Source: Posidonia oceanica
Taxonomy: Eukaryota > Streptophyta > Magnoliopsida > Alismatales > Posidoniaceae
Length of the DNA: 64,000 bases
Direction: 5' to 3'
Assembly (NCBI GenBank): GCA_037176725.1
Contig: JAZBRS010000026.1
Coordinates: 155,693,501-155,757,500 of the forward strand
Positions 33,407-44,899 of this stretch are shown one piece after another (position 1 is the first letter of the stretch; every line of letters begins with the position of its first letter). A program made the translations under genes and the position numbers. Below the pieces are notes generated by a model that did no database searches, was not told the DNA's origin, and saw nothing but the letters and a program-made list of their open reading frames with translations.

Positions 33407-34875
33407 GGCGCAGGCGGCAGGGTGAAACAGATGGATGCTGCAAAATCTTCAAGGTACCTGTTATCAATGCTGTAGATAGTCAGATCACACAGGCATAAAA
33501 TCTCTAACTGAAAGCAGAATCTGAAGCTGGTAAAGCAGTTCAATATATTCAGCAGTTAATATCAGAACAAAGCAGCTAAGCACATATAAGCAGGGGGATT
33601 CTGTTGACATGGGGGCGAGGACTGGCAGGAGATCTGGACCAATGCAGCTCGAGTGGCGTCAATGTGTGCTTGGCAAGAGTACTGTCTCAGAGCCGAGGCA
33701 AGTTTGCAGAGCGGGATGGTTGAAAAGAGGGAAGAGACGATTAGAGATGCAGATATGCATGATGCAGGTTGATATGCTTAAGATATGATTAGTATGCTTT
33801 GCCCTCAGCATACGGAGTGCTTTGGTGCCTGCTGCAGAGGAGGGAAGTGGTCCCTGACTCACTAGGCCCTACTTGGACTCCTAGCTTGCTGGTGGCACTC
33901 CGAAACGGGTGTTGGCAGTATTCAGGTGGTGGTGTGGTGAGGACAGGCTACCTGCCAAACTCTCAGGACCTACACCTACTTTTCTGCTCTCTTTTTTTTT
34001 GTCTTCTCCCTCATGGGTGTGCAGGTTTTCTCTGCCCCTGGCTTGGAGATGATAAGGGTCTATTTTTGAGGTGGGCAGGTTGTGGACCTTTTAGGCTTAC
34101 AGCCTTGGTTTTCTTCTAAGGTACGGGGGGATGATATTGCCTGTATTTCTGGGCTGACTTTTGTCCAACCCCTTTCTTTTTCTCTTTTTTTTTCTTTCTT
34201 GCTTGCTTTTCTTTTCCTCTTTTTTTTGCTTGTTTGACTTCCTTTTCTCCTTTTTTTTCACAGGCTTTTGCTATCCCCATTTTGGAGGCAAAAAGAAGGG
34301 TGCTTAGGTTCATTGATGAGGGCTTTGGGTCTCCTCTGGGATGAGCAGAAGGAGCAAGGTTAGACTGCACACCCCTATCTCTAGGGCTGGCTTCTATCTT
34401 CGCCTTCTGTTCCTTTTGATATGCCCAAGCCTAGATGCCTATTCTCTCTTTTTGAACTCACATCCTAGCATTTTCTCTCCCTCAGAAGTGTATGTCCTAC
34501 GAGTTTGGGCAGTTCGCCTGTCCTAGTGGGTGGTGGCTCCCTCACTAGCTAAGACATCTGAGTAGTGCCAGGTGAGGCAAGGTGAACTCCTTCCAGAGCA
34601 GGCAAGCACTTCCTGTTTTCATCACCAGCCAGAAAATGCAATGCATGATTTGTGAGGATGACGATTATGATTTGAAAAGGATTGATGTTTGGAAAGGTCA
34701 AAATGCAATGAGGATGTATAGTGGAGTAGAAATGCAAGAAAAGGACAGAAGAAGCATGGAAAATACACAAGAATAGAGATGTAGGAGGCAAGATAGGAGA
34801 TGTAGGGAGATGAGAATGGAATGAGAAAGCAAGCAACTAGATGGGGGAGAAGCATCTGCAACGGGGTTGCCCCGG
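33407..34875 (-). other. Spacer between integrase and DUF7745-like ORF (E2)
   Basis: Non-coding, homologous to the E1 and E3 spacers. It contains pyrimidine-rich runs on the plus strand (about 34160-34260) and the conserved CCCTCAGCATACGGAGTGCT block at 33802. Just upstream of the extra ORF the sense strand reads TTTTGCAG (about 33450), a plausible 3' splice site; this is inference. Confidence 0.55.
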
Positions 34876-36055
34876 CTACTGATAGTACTTCTTGAGGTAG
34901 CATAGGTTGACGGGCTCGGACTACTCGACCTGATCCATATCCTCAAGAGTTACAGCGCCACCCGAAAAGACCTGCTTGACCACAAAGGGGCCACGCCAAT
35001 TAGGTCGGAATTTCCCTCGACCATCAGGTAAGTGAATGGCGCGCAAAACAAGGTCTCCTGACTGAAAGCCTTTGGGCTGAACCTTCTTCAAATATGATCT
35101 GGCCATTCGCTTCTGGTAGCAGTGAGCATTATGCATAGCTTGCAGTCTATGCTCATCAATCAGATTTAGCTGGACGCAGTGGTCTTCGACCCATTCTGCT
35201 TCTTCCAACTCAGCTTCACGTAGGATCCGCAGCAACGGGATCTCTACCTCGATTGGCAGCACTGCCTCCATGCCATACACCAGAGAGTATGGGGTGGCTC
35301 CTGTTGAAGTCCGGACAGATGTCCTATATGCCTAGAGTGCGTAAGGAAGCTTGTCGTGCCAGTCCTTATGAGTTTCTGCCATCTTCTTCAGGATCTTGAC
35401 TAGGTTTTTGTTGGCGGACTCCATTGCACCATTCATCTACGGCCGATAAGGCCAGGATCTGTGGTGTTTGATGCTGAAACTCTACAGATAGTCTTCGATC
35501 CTCTTAGTAATGAAATTCGTGTCGTTATCAGAGATGATCGCATGTGGGACCCCATACCAGGCTATAATATTGTTTCTGATGAACTTTTCTGTAGCCACGG
35601 CAGTTACTGTTTTGTAAGAGGCTGCTTCCACCCACTTGGTAAAGTAATCAATCGCTACCAGAATGTAACGATGACCATTGGAAGCTGTAGGGTGGATGGC
35701 GCCAATGACATCAATCCCCCAGGTGGAGAAGGGCCACAGCGACGACATGCTATGCAATTCTTGAGGGGGTGCCTGAATGAAATTGCCATGCACTTGGCAG
35801 TTGTGGCATCTGCGTACAAACCGGCAGCAGTCTGCTTCCATAGTTAGCCAAAAGTATCCTTGAAGCATTATCTTCTTGGCCAGGAGGACACCGTTCATGT
35901 GCAGGCCGCAAGTCCCCACATGCACTTGAAGCATCAGCGTGTCAGCCTCCGATTTGTTCAGGCAGCGCAGGAGCATTTGATTGTATGACCTTCTGTACAA
36001 CTGTTCCACCCCTAATACATACTTTGACGCCAGACACGTCAGAGTTCTTTCGTCT
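34876..36055 (-). pseudogene. Integrase (E2, broken)
   Basis: The HHCC region (HVGTCGLH ... CHNC) and catalytic Asp residues (WGIDVIGAIHP, ISDNDTNF) are in the open frame that begins at 36522. That frame ends with a TAG at 35482-35484 where E1 reads on. Further stops lie near 35440 (TAG for Gln before MNGA, the same codon as in E1) and 35335 (TAG for Trp). The C-terminal part (35280-34921) retains LRAIHLPDGRGKF and FVVKQVFSGG. Pol ends at the TAG 34876-34878, equivalent to the ends in E1 and E3. Confidence 0.88.
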
Positions 36056-36680
36056 GCTGCTGAGGTACCGAGTGGAAAGCTGCTAGACTCCAGGAAAGCT
36101 TTTATATCTTGGTACCAGGGCTGCTCCTCTGCTGAATCTGCCTCTTCTATGTTCACGCAGTGCGTAGGCTGCTCTATGCGAGTAACAGATACATCCACTA
36201 TGTTGTCTTCAGGTATGCTGAGCCAGGATGCCAAGGTTGCCAACGCATCTGCATATGCGTTCCTTACTCGGTTCATGTATGTGAAGCGGATGCTCGCAAA
36301 CTGTTCTATCAGCTTCAACAGGTGTTCATGATATGGCAGTAGCTTTGGATCTTTTGTCTTCCACTCGCCATTCACTTGAGAAATCACCAACATGGCGTCG
36401 CCGTGCACAAGTAGCTTCTGTACCTCATGCTCGAGGGCAAAATTCAGTCCCCAGATGCATGCCTCATATTCTACCTCGTTATTGGTGCATCTGAAGGTCA
36501 ACTTCCTGGCGAAGGGAATCATCTGTCCCTGAGACGTTGTCAGTACTACACCTATGCCTCGGCCTTTCTTGTTTACAGCACCATCGAAGTATAACTACCA
36601 TTGCTCCTGATCTTCAGGATCTTTTTCCTCAGAGTCCTTCATTGCAAAGAGAATGTCTTCATCTGGAAGCTGCGTCTAGA
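36056..36680 (-). pseudogene. Second (archaeal-type) RNase H domain (E2)
   Basis: Active-site elements are visible in NNEVEYEACIWGL, GDAMLVISQVNG and NAYADALATLASW. The N-terminal YFDG segment is preceded by a TAG for Trp near 36595, and a TAG for Gln lies near 36677. From 36522 the frame is open into integrase, showing that the two domains are one continuous polyprotein in this family. Confidence 0.85.
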
Positions 36681-36689
36681 GTGGCTGAT

Positions 36690-37950
36690 ATTCAGGCAGT
36701 GGGAGATCAGCAAGATGGTCTGCCATAGCTTGGCCCTTCATAGACTTCTGAGTGACAAAGGTGATGTCGTACTGAGACAGTAGCACCTGCTACTTAACAC
36801 ATCTGCCTACCATGGCCGGTTTCTGAAAGAGAAACTTGATAGGATCATGCCGGCACAAGAGCTAAACTGGGTATGCCATCTTGTAATGCCTTAATTTCTG
36901 TGCAACCCAGACAAGAGATAGGCAGGTCTTCTCTATTGTACTGTACCTGGCTTCTCATTCATTGAACTTCTTGCTCAGGTAATAAATGGCGCGCTCCTTT
37001 CTACCGGACTCATCATGTTGTCCCAAGACGGCACCCATGGAATGCTACATGGTAAAAAGGTAGAGAAGTAAAGGTCTTCCTGGTGTAGGGAGAACCAAGA
37101 CAGGAGGCTTAATCAACAACTGCTTGATCTTGGCAAATGCAGCCTGACACTCCTCGCTCCAATCAATCTGCGCATTCTTCTTCAGGAGCTTGAATATTGG
37201 CTCGCAAATGGACGTAAGCTGTGCAATGAAGCGATTGATATATTGTAAATGCCCTAGCAGGCCCCTGACCTCCTTTTCAGTCCAAGGGAGTGGCATATCC
37301 ATGATGCCTTTGCCTTCATCGGGTCCACTTCGATCCCCCTTTGGCTAACAATGTAGCCCAGCAGTTTGCTATAAGACACCCCGAATACACATTTATTGGG
37401 GTTGAAGCGCAGCTTATACTTTCGCAGGCGGTCAAAGAGCTTCTTCAAACAGGCAAGGTGATCTTCAGGCTCTTTGGTTTTAGCAATCATATCATCCACG
37501 TATACCTCAACTTCTTGGTGCATGAGGTCGTGGAACAATGCAGTCATGGCCCTCTGATAGGTTGCACCAGCATTCTTCAGCCCAAACGGCATCACTTGGT
37601 AGCAGAAGACTCCCCAGGGAGTGATAAATGAAGTCTTTTCCATGTCTTCTTCTGCCATTTTGATCTAGTTATAACCGGAGAAGCTGTCCATAAAGGAGAG
37701 CATCTTGTGGCCCGCTGTATTGTCGACTAGGACGATAATGTGAGGCAAAGGGAAGTCGTCCTTGGGACTCGCCTTGTTCAGGTCCCTATAGTCAATACAG
37801 ATCCGGACTCGGCCATCTTTCTTGGGCACAGGTACAATGTTTGCCAGCCACTCAGGATAAAGGATGACCTTCAGGAAGTTGACTTTGTGCTGTTTCATGA
37901 TCTCTTCTTTGATCATAAGCAGCCACTGCGGTCGCTATCTTCTCAGTTTC
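36690..37950 (-). pseudogene. Reverse transcriptase plus first RNase H (E2)
   Basis: The YVDD box is at 37491-37502. VPKKDGRVRICIDYRDLNKA, SFMDSFSGYN and MPFGLKNAGATYQR are clear. Breaks: TAG for Gln near 37669 (N-stop-I where E3 has NQI), a one-base deletion near 37305, TAG for Gln near 37050, TGA near 36953, TAG for Gln near 36867 and TAG for Trp near 36791. The RNase H part (LGRPLLLYL-type blocks, YLSKKFNE-like) is fragmented. With this many breaks no RT could be made from this copy. Confidence 0.9.
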
Positions 37951-39878
37951 TGCTTTACTGGTTTGGCATCTGCATTCAAGGGCAGGTTGTGCACCACTAT
38001 TTCTACATCAATGCCAACCATATCTTCGTAACTCCAGGCGAAGACATCCACATACTCCTTCAGGAATGCGATGAACTCTGCTCGGGCCTGGGGGGACAGT
38101 TGGGCATTGATACGGACTTCTCTGACTTCCTCAACCGTGCCGATATTAACAACCTCTGTTTCTTCTTCAACATGGAGGTTGGGGCCTTCTGGATCGTCGT
38201 CATAGGGCCGGAACTCGGGTAATGGTTCGTCAATCTCATCCTCGCCCATATCATCCTCCTCTCCATAGGCAATAAGTTCCGAGAGGACCTCTTTCTCAAA
38301 AGAAGGGTTTGTGATGTCGAAAGAGTGTATGTGTTCCGCTGCCTGGCCCTGGTGATGCTTCAGGATGGTCACGCTTACTCGAGTGTTCTTGTATCCTCGG
38401 TGCGCGACCTTCACCCTGGTGACTTCCTCTACCTGCTCTGGCCTGATTGATTCTGCTAAGTGCTCTGTTGGTTCTGCTGATGGCCCTGCTACTGAGGCTG
38501 TTGATAACTCTGTTACTGATGCTGCTTTCTGCTCTGTTACTGCTGCTGCTTGGACTGCTGATGCTTCCTCCTCCGAGTCTTCTAGTGTACTTGTGGAGGG
38601 TATGGCGGACTGGTGGCTGATCTGAGCACTGCTGCTTGCTATACTGCCTGAGTGAGGCATGTGCTGCACAAACCACCTAGACCCGCCTTCTGGTTGTAGA
38701 GTAATGAGCTCATCTGGTCTAGGGGAGTCTGACGCTGCTGAGTCTTCTTCTAAGACCATGATAAAGGCATGGTCTTCCTGCAGAGGAGGGTCCATAACCA
38801 CGGCTTTCCCTTTCCTCTCCGCAGCTTGGTGCTCTGCCAGGTCTTCTGCTATCGACTTGAGCTGTTCCTGATATAGTAGCTCTAAGTCTCCCATCCATGA
38901 ATCGACCTGGGCTTCTACCGCCACTCCTTCCTCCTCATCAGAGGCTGAGTCGACGTAGTAAGCGCCGGGGGCCTGCGGCTCTGGCCCGGCTGCTAGATGT
39001 ATTACCGCCCTTGATGTTTGCATTGCCCGGCTCATAGGCGCGCCTGATTGCGGTAGCTTCAACATCGGAGATCCAAACAGACTGGTCAGCGGGGTCGTAG
39101 ATGGGTATGCTGCCAGGGTCACTGCTGCAGTTGGAGGGCAGGCAAAGGTGCTCTTCTGAGGGCCCAAGGGTTGGGAGACTATGCCGCTCAATTAGACCTC
39201 TGCATCTGGTTGTGACAGTGAGAGTGCGACCTTTGACGCCATAGGGGCCTGCCACGAGAGTTGCTGTTTTACGGCAGGAAGATGTGTAGCGGACGGCGCC
39301 AGCTGCATTCTCTATGATGCGGCTGCTGAAGTGGGCCGAGTCGCACTGCTGGCTGAATTCACTAACTGTCCCTCTAGAGAGAGTGACAGCGGTACTGATG
39401 CGACTGCGACCGCAGGTAGACTGCCTGACTATGCCTGAAGGAGTGCCCCTGACTTCTGAGCTGCCGCTGCTGCTTGTGCTTGTGATACAGATGTGGCTGT
39501 AGAAAGGTGAAAGCTTGTCAGTCCTGCCACAAGGCCTGCTAAGTTGTCTGCTATATCTGTTGAGGGTAGGGCCAAACAAACCGACCGAGGTGCCTCCATG
39601 CTGATCAGAGCTTTGCCACCAGTTGGGACTGCCTCTACTGCGCCAGACTGCTCCTCATCCGAGTAGTAGTCCTCAATGCAGACCTAATCTTCTACCGGCA
39701 CCGCGGCTTGACCATCAGTTGATCCCAGAATACCTGCACTGGTGAAGTTAGTGAGGTCCCTGGGGATGACCGTCATCTGATCCTTCAACTAAAAGTAGTG
39801 ATCTTCGTTGGGCTTGGGCTCATAACCGAGGCCTTCAGATTTCCTTCGCTTTACTGCTACGATCGGCTCCGCGATCCC
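37951..39878 (-). pseudogene. Pro/Ala/Ser-rich linker and acidic pre-RT region (E2)
   Basis: There is a 418-codon open stretch from 39191 to 37935. The upstream half is Ala/Ser/Thr/Pro-rich without a known domain. The downstream half has the conserved DELITLQPEGGSRWFV block, the acidic PYDDDPEGPNLHVEEE block and the EYVDVFAWSYEDM lead-in to RT. It ends in a TAG for Trp near 37953. Between 39192 and 39878 the frame continues with scattered stops and keeps VIPRDLTNFTSAG (about 39740-39780). Confidence 0.78.
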
Positions 39879-41258
39879 CTAGCCGTGACACCCGAGTGGT
39901 GTACTCTTTACGTAACCCCATCTATGACATACATTCTCGACCATTCGAAAGGGGTTGTTGTGAACGGCCAAGGAGTTGACGCATTCAAGATTAGGGATGA
40001 AGTTAACCGGCTCACACCGATTAATGCGATACAAAGCATCGGAAGTTTCAGCGTCAAAAGGGATGGTTTGTGAAGAGACGAGGGAGACTGCCTCGATCCG
40101 CTCCTTCTCAAAGTTCTCCGCCATGACGACAATGACATCATCGCCGCGGCGGTACTTTATCATGCGATGGAGGGTCGAGGGAAGGACCTGATACTTGTGG
40201 AGCCAACGGCGTCCAAGCAGGAAGTTAAAGTTTGGCTTCAAGTCGACGACATAGAATTCCACATCGAATACGACCGGGCCAATGGCAAGAGGAATAATCA
40301 AGATCCCTAGAGCGTCATGGTGGGTGTTGTCAAAAGCTGTCATTCTTTTTACGGCTGGTGTGATATCCTCGACTTTGAATCCGAGCTTTGTTGCAGTACG
40401 CAAGGGGCAGACATTAAGGCCTGACCCGTTATCAACTAGCGTTAGAGGAATGCGAAAGTTTTTGAACTGAACCGTGACGAATAAGGGTTGGTTGTGATTA
40501 ATCCCCGCTGGAGGCAGTTCATCACTTGTAAAAGAGATGATCTGAGGCTCCGCAATCATCCCTACCATGCTTTCCAAGACTGAAGGCTCAATAGATTGGG
40601 ACACACGGGCGGCCTGGAACACGCGAAGAAAAGCTTCGCGGTGTTCGGCAGAGGTGTGGATCAAGTCCCAAATGGAAATATCGACTTTGACCTTCTTAAG
40701 TTGGAAGGTTATGTCAACCTTAGATTGGTTTTTCTTGGCAGCAAGAGGGGTGGCCTTGGTGGCAGGCTCTAAAGGGACAGTCATAGGAGGTTGGCTATAG
40801 GCCTGGCTTGCTACAGGTTGGGCAGAGGTTTGGCTTATTAAAGGTTAGCTAGAGGCCGGGTCTGCTATGGGTTGGCTAGAGGGTGGGGGCATAACAGGTT
40901 CAGGGTAGTTTGGCCTAACTACCAGTGCTGGGGGTCTGTAGACCCTCCCCGATGGCGTTATTTCCGCACACATTTCTGTGGCATAGCTGTAAGGTACGCG
41001 ATGGGTGTCCTGAGTTAAATCAATAACCACAGGAGCACGTGCTGCGAGCATAGGAGGGGTTACAGGGGTGCCTACTGGATACTGAGGAGAAAGGTAAAGT
41101 TGTTGGGGAGGGAAGGCAGAGGTTGGCTGAGGTCTGCCTAAAAGGTGTACAGGGGATCCTAACTGAGGCCGCCCTAAGAGGTGGACAGGGGATCTAGGCT
41201 GGGCCCTAGCTAGGAGGTGTACAGGGGGTTGAGCCTGAGGAAGCACAGCAGGGGGCAC
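39879..41258 (-). pseudogene. Aspartic protease with G-patch-like tail (E2)
   Basis: The open frame 40784-39879 contains the active-site loop VDNGSGLNVCPLRT (about 40420-40436) and EFYVVDLKPNFNFLLGRRWL. A G-patch-like stretch follows (RWGYVKSTPLGCHG), with fewer of the usual glycines than in E1, ending at a TAG. The upstream frame (41258-40845) has the repeated HLLGRPQ and HLLARAQP words, then VIDLTQDTHRVPYSYATEM, the region hit by the solo LTR in E1. Stops between 40845 and 40784 separate it from the protease. Confidence 0.86.
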
Positions 41259-41285
41259 GAAGGGGCGCTCCGGCCTGGTACGCGG

Positions 41286-43638
41286 TTAGATCATGTGAAC
41301 TCCCGACTCGGAGCTGGCAATAGCCGCAAGATAAAGATCTACAGGAAAAGGCTCAGAGATATCAAAGATGAGATTAGAAGGATCTACCACAGATGTAGTA
41401 GGCCCAGAAGGGAAAAGAGAATGAATGCCTAAGGTTCCCGCCCCTCCCAGATAAGAGTGCTCCGGTAGAGGTTGGCGGATGATGCCAGAATGAGGGGGAA
41501 CAGAGGAAAGAGCAGATGCATGAGTGTGTGCATGAGTGGGTGCCTCGTGCGTGTCGATCACAATCGTTCCCGATTCAATCAAGTCCTGAATAGCATTCCG
41601 CAGGGTGAAACAATTGTCTGTGAGCGATGCAACCTTTGGCAAGATGGCCGTGAGCGGTTCCACCAGTGGGGCGAACTTCTGTTTCTCAGTGGGTGGCCTT
41701 CTTTGCCTCGGATATGATACTTGCTGAACCGGTGCGGCGAGATAGACCGGTCTAGCAGTGGTAGTGATCTGTGGTGTGGGTGGATTCCTAGGTGCAGGAG
41801 CATACACCATCTGAGCTAGGGCAGGCCGGGACTGCAGGTGAATAGGTGCAGTAGGAGAATCGACGAATGCAACAGCGATCTTTGGAGAGTCTTTCTTCTT
41901 GGGATGGTTGTTACTGCTACCACTGTTGTTGTTGGAGGTGCTGCTGTTGACATTGTTACTGCTGATCGCGGCCTGCTTAGCGAATGCAGAGAGAGCAGGG
42001 AAGTTGCCACTCCGTAAAGAACTCTCCATGCGCGCTCTAGCTCAGATTAGTGCTGCAAAAGTAGTGATAGGTTGAATGCTAAGCAGAGCCCTGAGAGATG
42101 GCTGCGCCCCCTTGACAACGATCTCAATAGACTCCTCGTCAGAGGGTCTATCTCGGACCTGTGAAGCAAGGGCGCGCCAACGGCCGACATACTCCCCGAA
42201 CGGCTCGCTGGGATTCTACTTGGTTGCGATCAAGTCCGCGTGCTTTGGGACCAGATCGAGGTTGAAGGAGTATTGTTCTAGGAACGCCTGACTGAGGTTG
42301 TTCCAAGTCTTGATGGCTGACATATCAAGCGACGTGAACCACTTGAGTGCCGGCCCGATCAAGCTCTTCTGGAACAGGCGGATCGGCAACCTCTCGTCAG
42401 CCTGGAGCTGAGCAAGATCACCGCAATACGCCTTCAAATGTGCTACGGGACAGCCCCTACCAATATATTTGTCGAAGTCCGGGATTTTAAACTTCGGAGG
42501 GAGTACCGCCTCTGGAAAGCAACAGAGGTCCCGGAACTGGTAGGTCTGGTGCTCAGTACCCTGCACTAGTTGTAGTGCCTTCTCCAAGACGTCCTTCCAG
42601 TTATTGATGGGGCTGGATTTGTTGCCATAGGAGAGGGATCGGCAGGGGTAGTGAGCACATACGCCGAATGGGTCGCACCTAAGTGCTCCTCCGGATCTAC
42701 CATAGTGTTGCCTAGGGGAGCAACGGGATGGTCGACGTATCCGTGCACTGGAACTGTGTATGTAGGGATGTATGCAGGGTTCTGGGCCTGATGGAAGGGA
42801 GGAGGGTAAATGACATGCTGTGCTATGGAAGGGGTAGAGTGCTGGAGCACTAGTTGCTGCCCAGGCGGGGTGCCAGACAGCGAGCCAGTGGAGTACTGGG
42901 CTCTAACCAGCCCAAAGGACTGGCCACCAAAGGGCGGAGGTGCATGCTGTGCTATGTGTTGTGCCATGGGAGGTGGTAAACAGGCCCCCATCGTCGGAAC
43001 CGTGAGCAGTTGAGAGGATGGTCGAGGCGAAGGTGTAGCAGCAAATGCATGATATGCAGGAACTGGCCTCAAGGGAACCTCAGAAGCGACAGGAATGAAG
43101 GAGGGACGAACCAATAGAGCCATGCGCTGCAGTCTCTAGGCGAGCTCCATCAGGTGCTGGTACTGTGCCTCAGGCGTCTTGTCAGCGGGAACACTGAAGT
43201 GCAGTGCCGGCGAGGGTTGAGAAGCAAGCGGCATGGACACAGACTGTCCGGGAAGAACAGATCCTACAGTAAGAGTTGCAGCAGCGATAGAAGGGATGTC
43301 AATGGTGACATATCCCTGGGAAGGAGGGGCCAAAGGCGTCTCCGGAACGCGAGTAATGGTCATCAAGATAAACTCGGCGACCGGATCCGGAGGGACAGAT
43401 GCTTGCCAATGTCTCAGGACAAACTGAGATACCAAAGGCGTCAGGGGGGAAACCCTGGCGTCAGAGGAGGCACAAAGGGGACTGAAGGAGCAACCAGAGG
43501 GGCCGAAGCGGAAACACCCTCCATGATAAGAGTAAAGAGAGGCTCACTAACGTACTGGGCCGTTGCTGACCTAGAGCACGTGAGGATAGGGCTACGACAA
43601 GGATGAAGAGGGCGAGTCCTAGTAGGAGCTATCGTCAC
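41286..43638 (-). pseudogene. Gag (E2, lacking the zinc knuckle)
   Basis: It starts at 43638 (MTIAPTRTRPLHPC, alignable with E1). Open pieces are 43638-43441, 43435-43136, 43123-42566, 42587-42216 and 42029-41286. The gag core is well preserved: FRDLCCFPEAVLPPKFKIPD, RLFQKSLIGPALKW and TWNNLSQAFLEQYSF. The Asn/Ser-rich stretch after it (SSNNVNSSTSNNNSGSSNN) matches E1. In place of the E1 zinc knuckle the protein runs KVASLTDNCFTLRNAIQDLI: roughly 30 residues are missing in frame at about 41614-41630, leaving only the last Cys. Adjacent stops and frameshifts make it non-coding as a whole. Confidence 0.87.
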
Positions 43639-44880
43639 AAATGCGGATAGCTTAGAAGGGGAATGGTCGCGAATAAAGGTCGCAACAGGGGTGTCAGAAG
43701 GGGACAGTACCCAAGCTCCAGCAAGGGAACTTGCTTACCGATCATTGCTGACACAAATAGAACCAAACAAGGACTAGAAACCGAAAGACAGAAGCAAATG
43801 AGTTAAGTTAAATGGCATGAATGATATGTATGCTTTCTAGCATGCTCTCCCTTACCAATCTAGTGTATCCTACTAGGTAGCCTACTTCGGGTACTCACAG
43901 GTGTACGGGTCACCGACTCAAGTCAAAAAAAGCAGGTCCCCTGTCGAACTCCTAGCCAGAGCTGAGGAAATAACAGGTTGGTGCGTTAGTGGCCCTGACC
44001 TCGCCAAAAGCATGGGTAGTACCCTCTAGTAGCACCGACACGACCCCTGGACAAGGGGGGACAGACCGACTGACTTGGGCCACGCCAAAAGCAGTGGAAC
44101 AAGAGGTCGGGACCATCCTTCGCAGACTAATAGGTGGACTCAGATAAGAGGATGCATGCCCTATATGATGCTTATGCAAATGCTTAGAGTTTTTTAACTT
44201 GCGTGTTTTATTAACTCAAGGGGGTGCAGGATTGTTTGAAGTCTCTAGTTGCTCCTAGAAGTTCTTTTTACTTGCCATTTTTAGTTAGCCACAAGGAAAG
44301 TAATCAGTCTCTACTATCCTAGGCATGGCATGTGCAAAAGGGAAGAAAATCAACCAAATATGGTAGGCAAACAACATACATCACTGCAAAAGGCAAGTGG
44401 ATGGCATGTGCAGGTGTTTGTGAGCATGATAGTGAAGGGAAAGCATTCATCATGTCAAAAGGCATATATACAGGGCATGTGCGTGTGTAGTGACATAGCA
44501 AGTGTGTAAAAGAAGCATTCATCATTCAAAAAGCATGTATTGTTGCCAAACAAATATGTAGACATGCATTATGCAGGAAATAGAGCAATAATAACCAAAT
44601 AAGATAAAGAAAGTAAAGACAGGTAAGCTGTAAAGCAAATAAGAGCAGAAGCAAAGAATAAAGCAAGTAAACACGCAAAAAAGACAGAGCAGAGCAAGGC
44701 AAAGCAAAACCCAAGGCGAAGCAGGCGAGGCAGGTGCAACACCTAAGCAGAGTAGCCATAAGGCGACTCGCTAGGAGTTGGCACAGAGGAGCAAACAGAA
44801 AGGCAAACAAAACGCAAAGGCAGACAAAGACGCAGAATGCAAGCGAGCAAAAGCCAAAAGCGAAAGCCGAAGTCTGTCTT
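43639..44880 (-). other. E2 5' leader
   Basis: Non-coding leader homologous to that of E1. The ACTTGCCATTTTTAGTTAGC block (44268-44287) is the anchor that identifies the right side of the E3 deletion. The PBS-proximal 400 bp is A-rich with AAGCAAGT-like words. Confidence 0.6.
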
Positions 44881-44898
44881 TCCCCAGCGGAGTCGCCA
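44881..44898 (-). promoter_or_regulatory. Primer-binding site of E2
   Basis: The minus strand reads TGGCGACTCCGCTGGGGA, one base after the 5' LTR end at 44900. Identical in E3. It is of the type attributed to tRNA-Arg in Ogre elements (from memory). Confidence 0.88.
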
Positions 44899-44899
44899 C

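Noticed and set aside
33799..34119. Plus-strand 106-codon ORF in the E2 spacer
   Set aside because: No homologous frame in the same spacer of E1 or E3, and it overlaps a conserved non-coding block.
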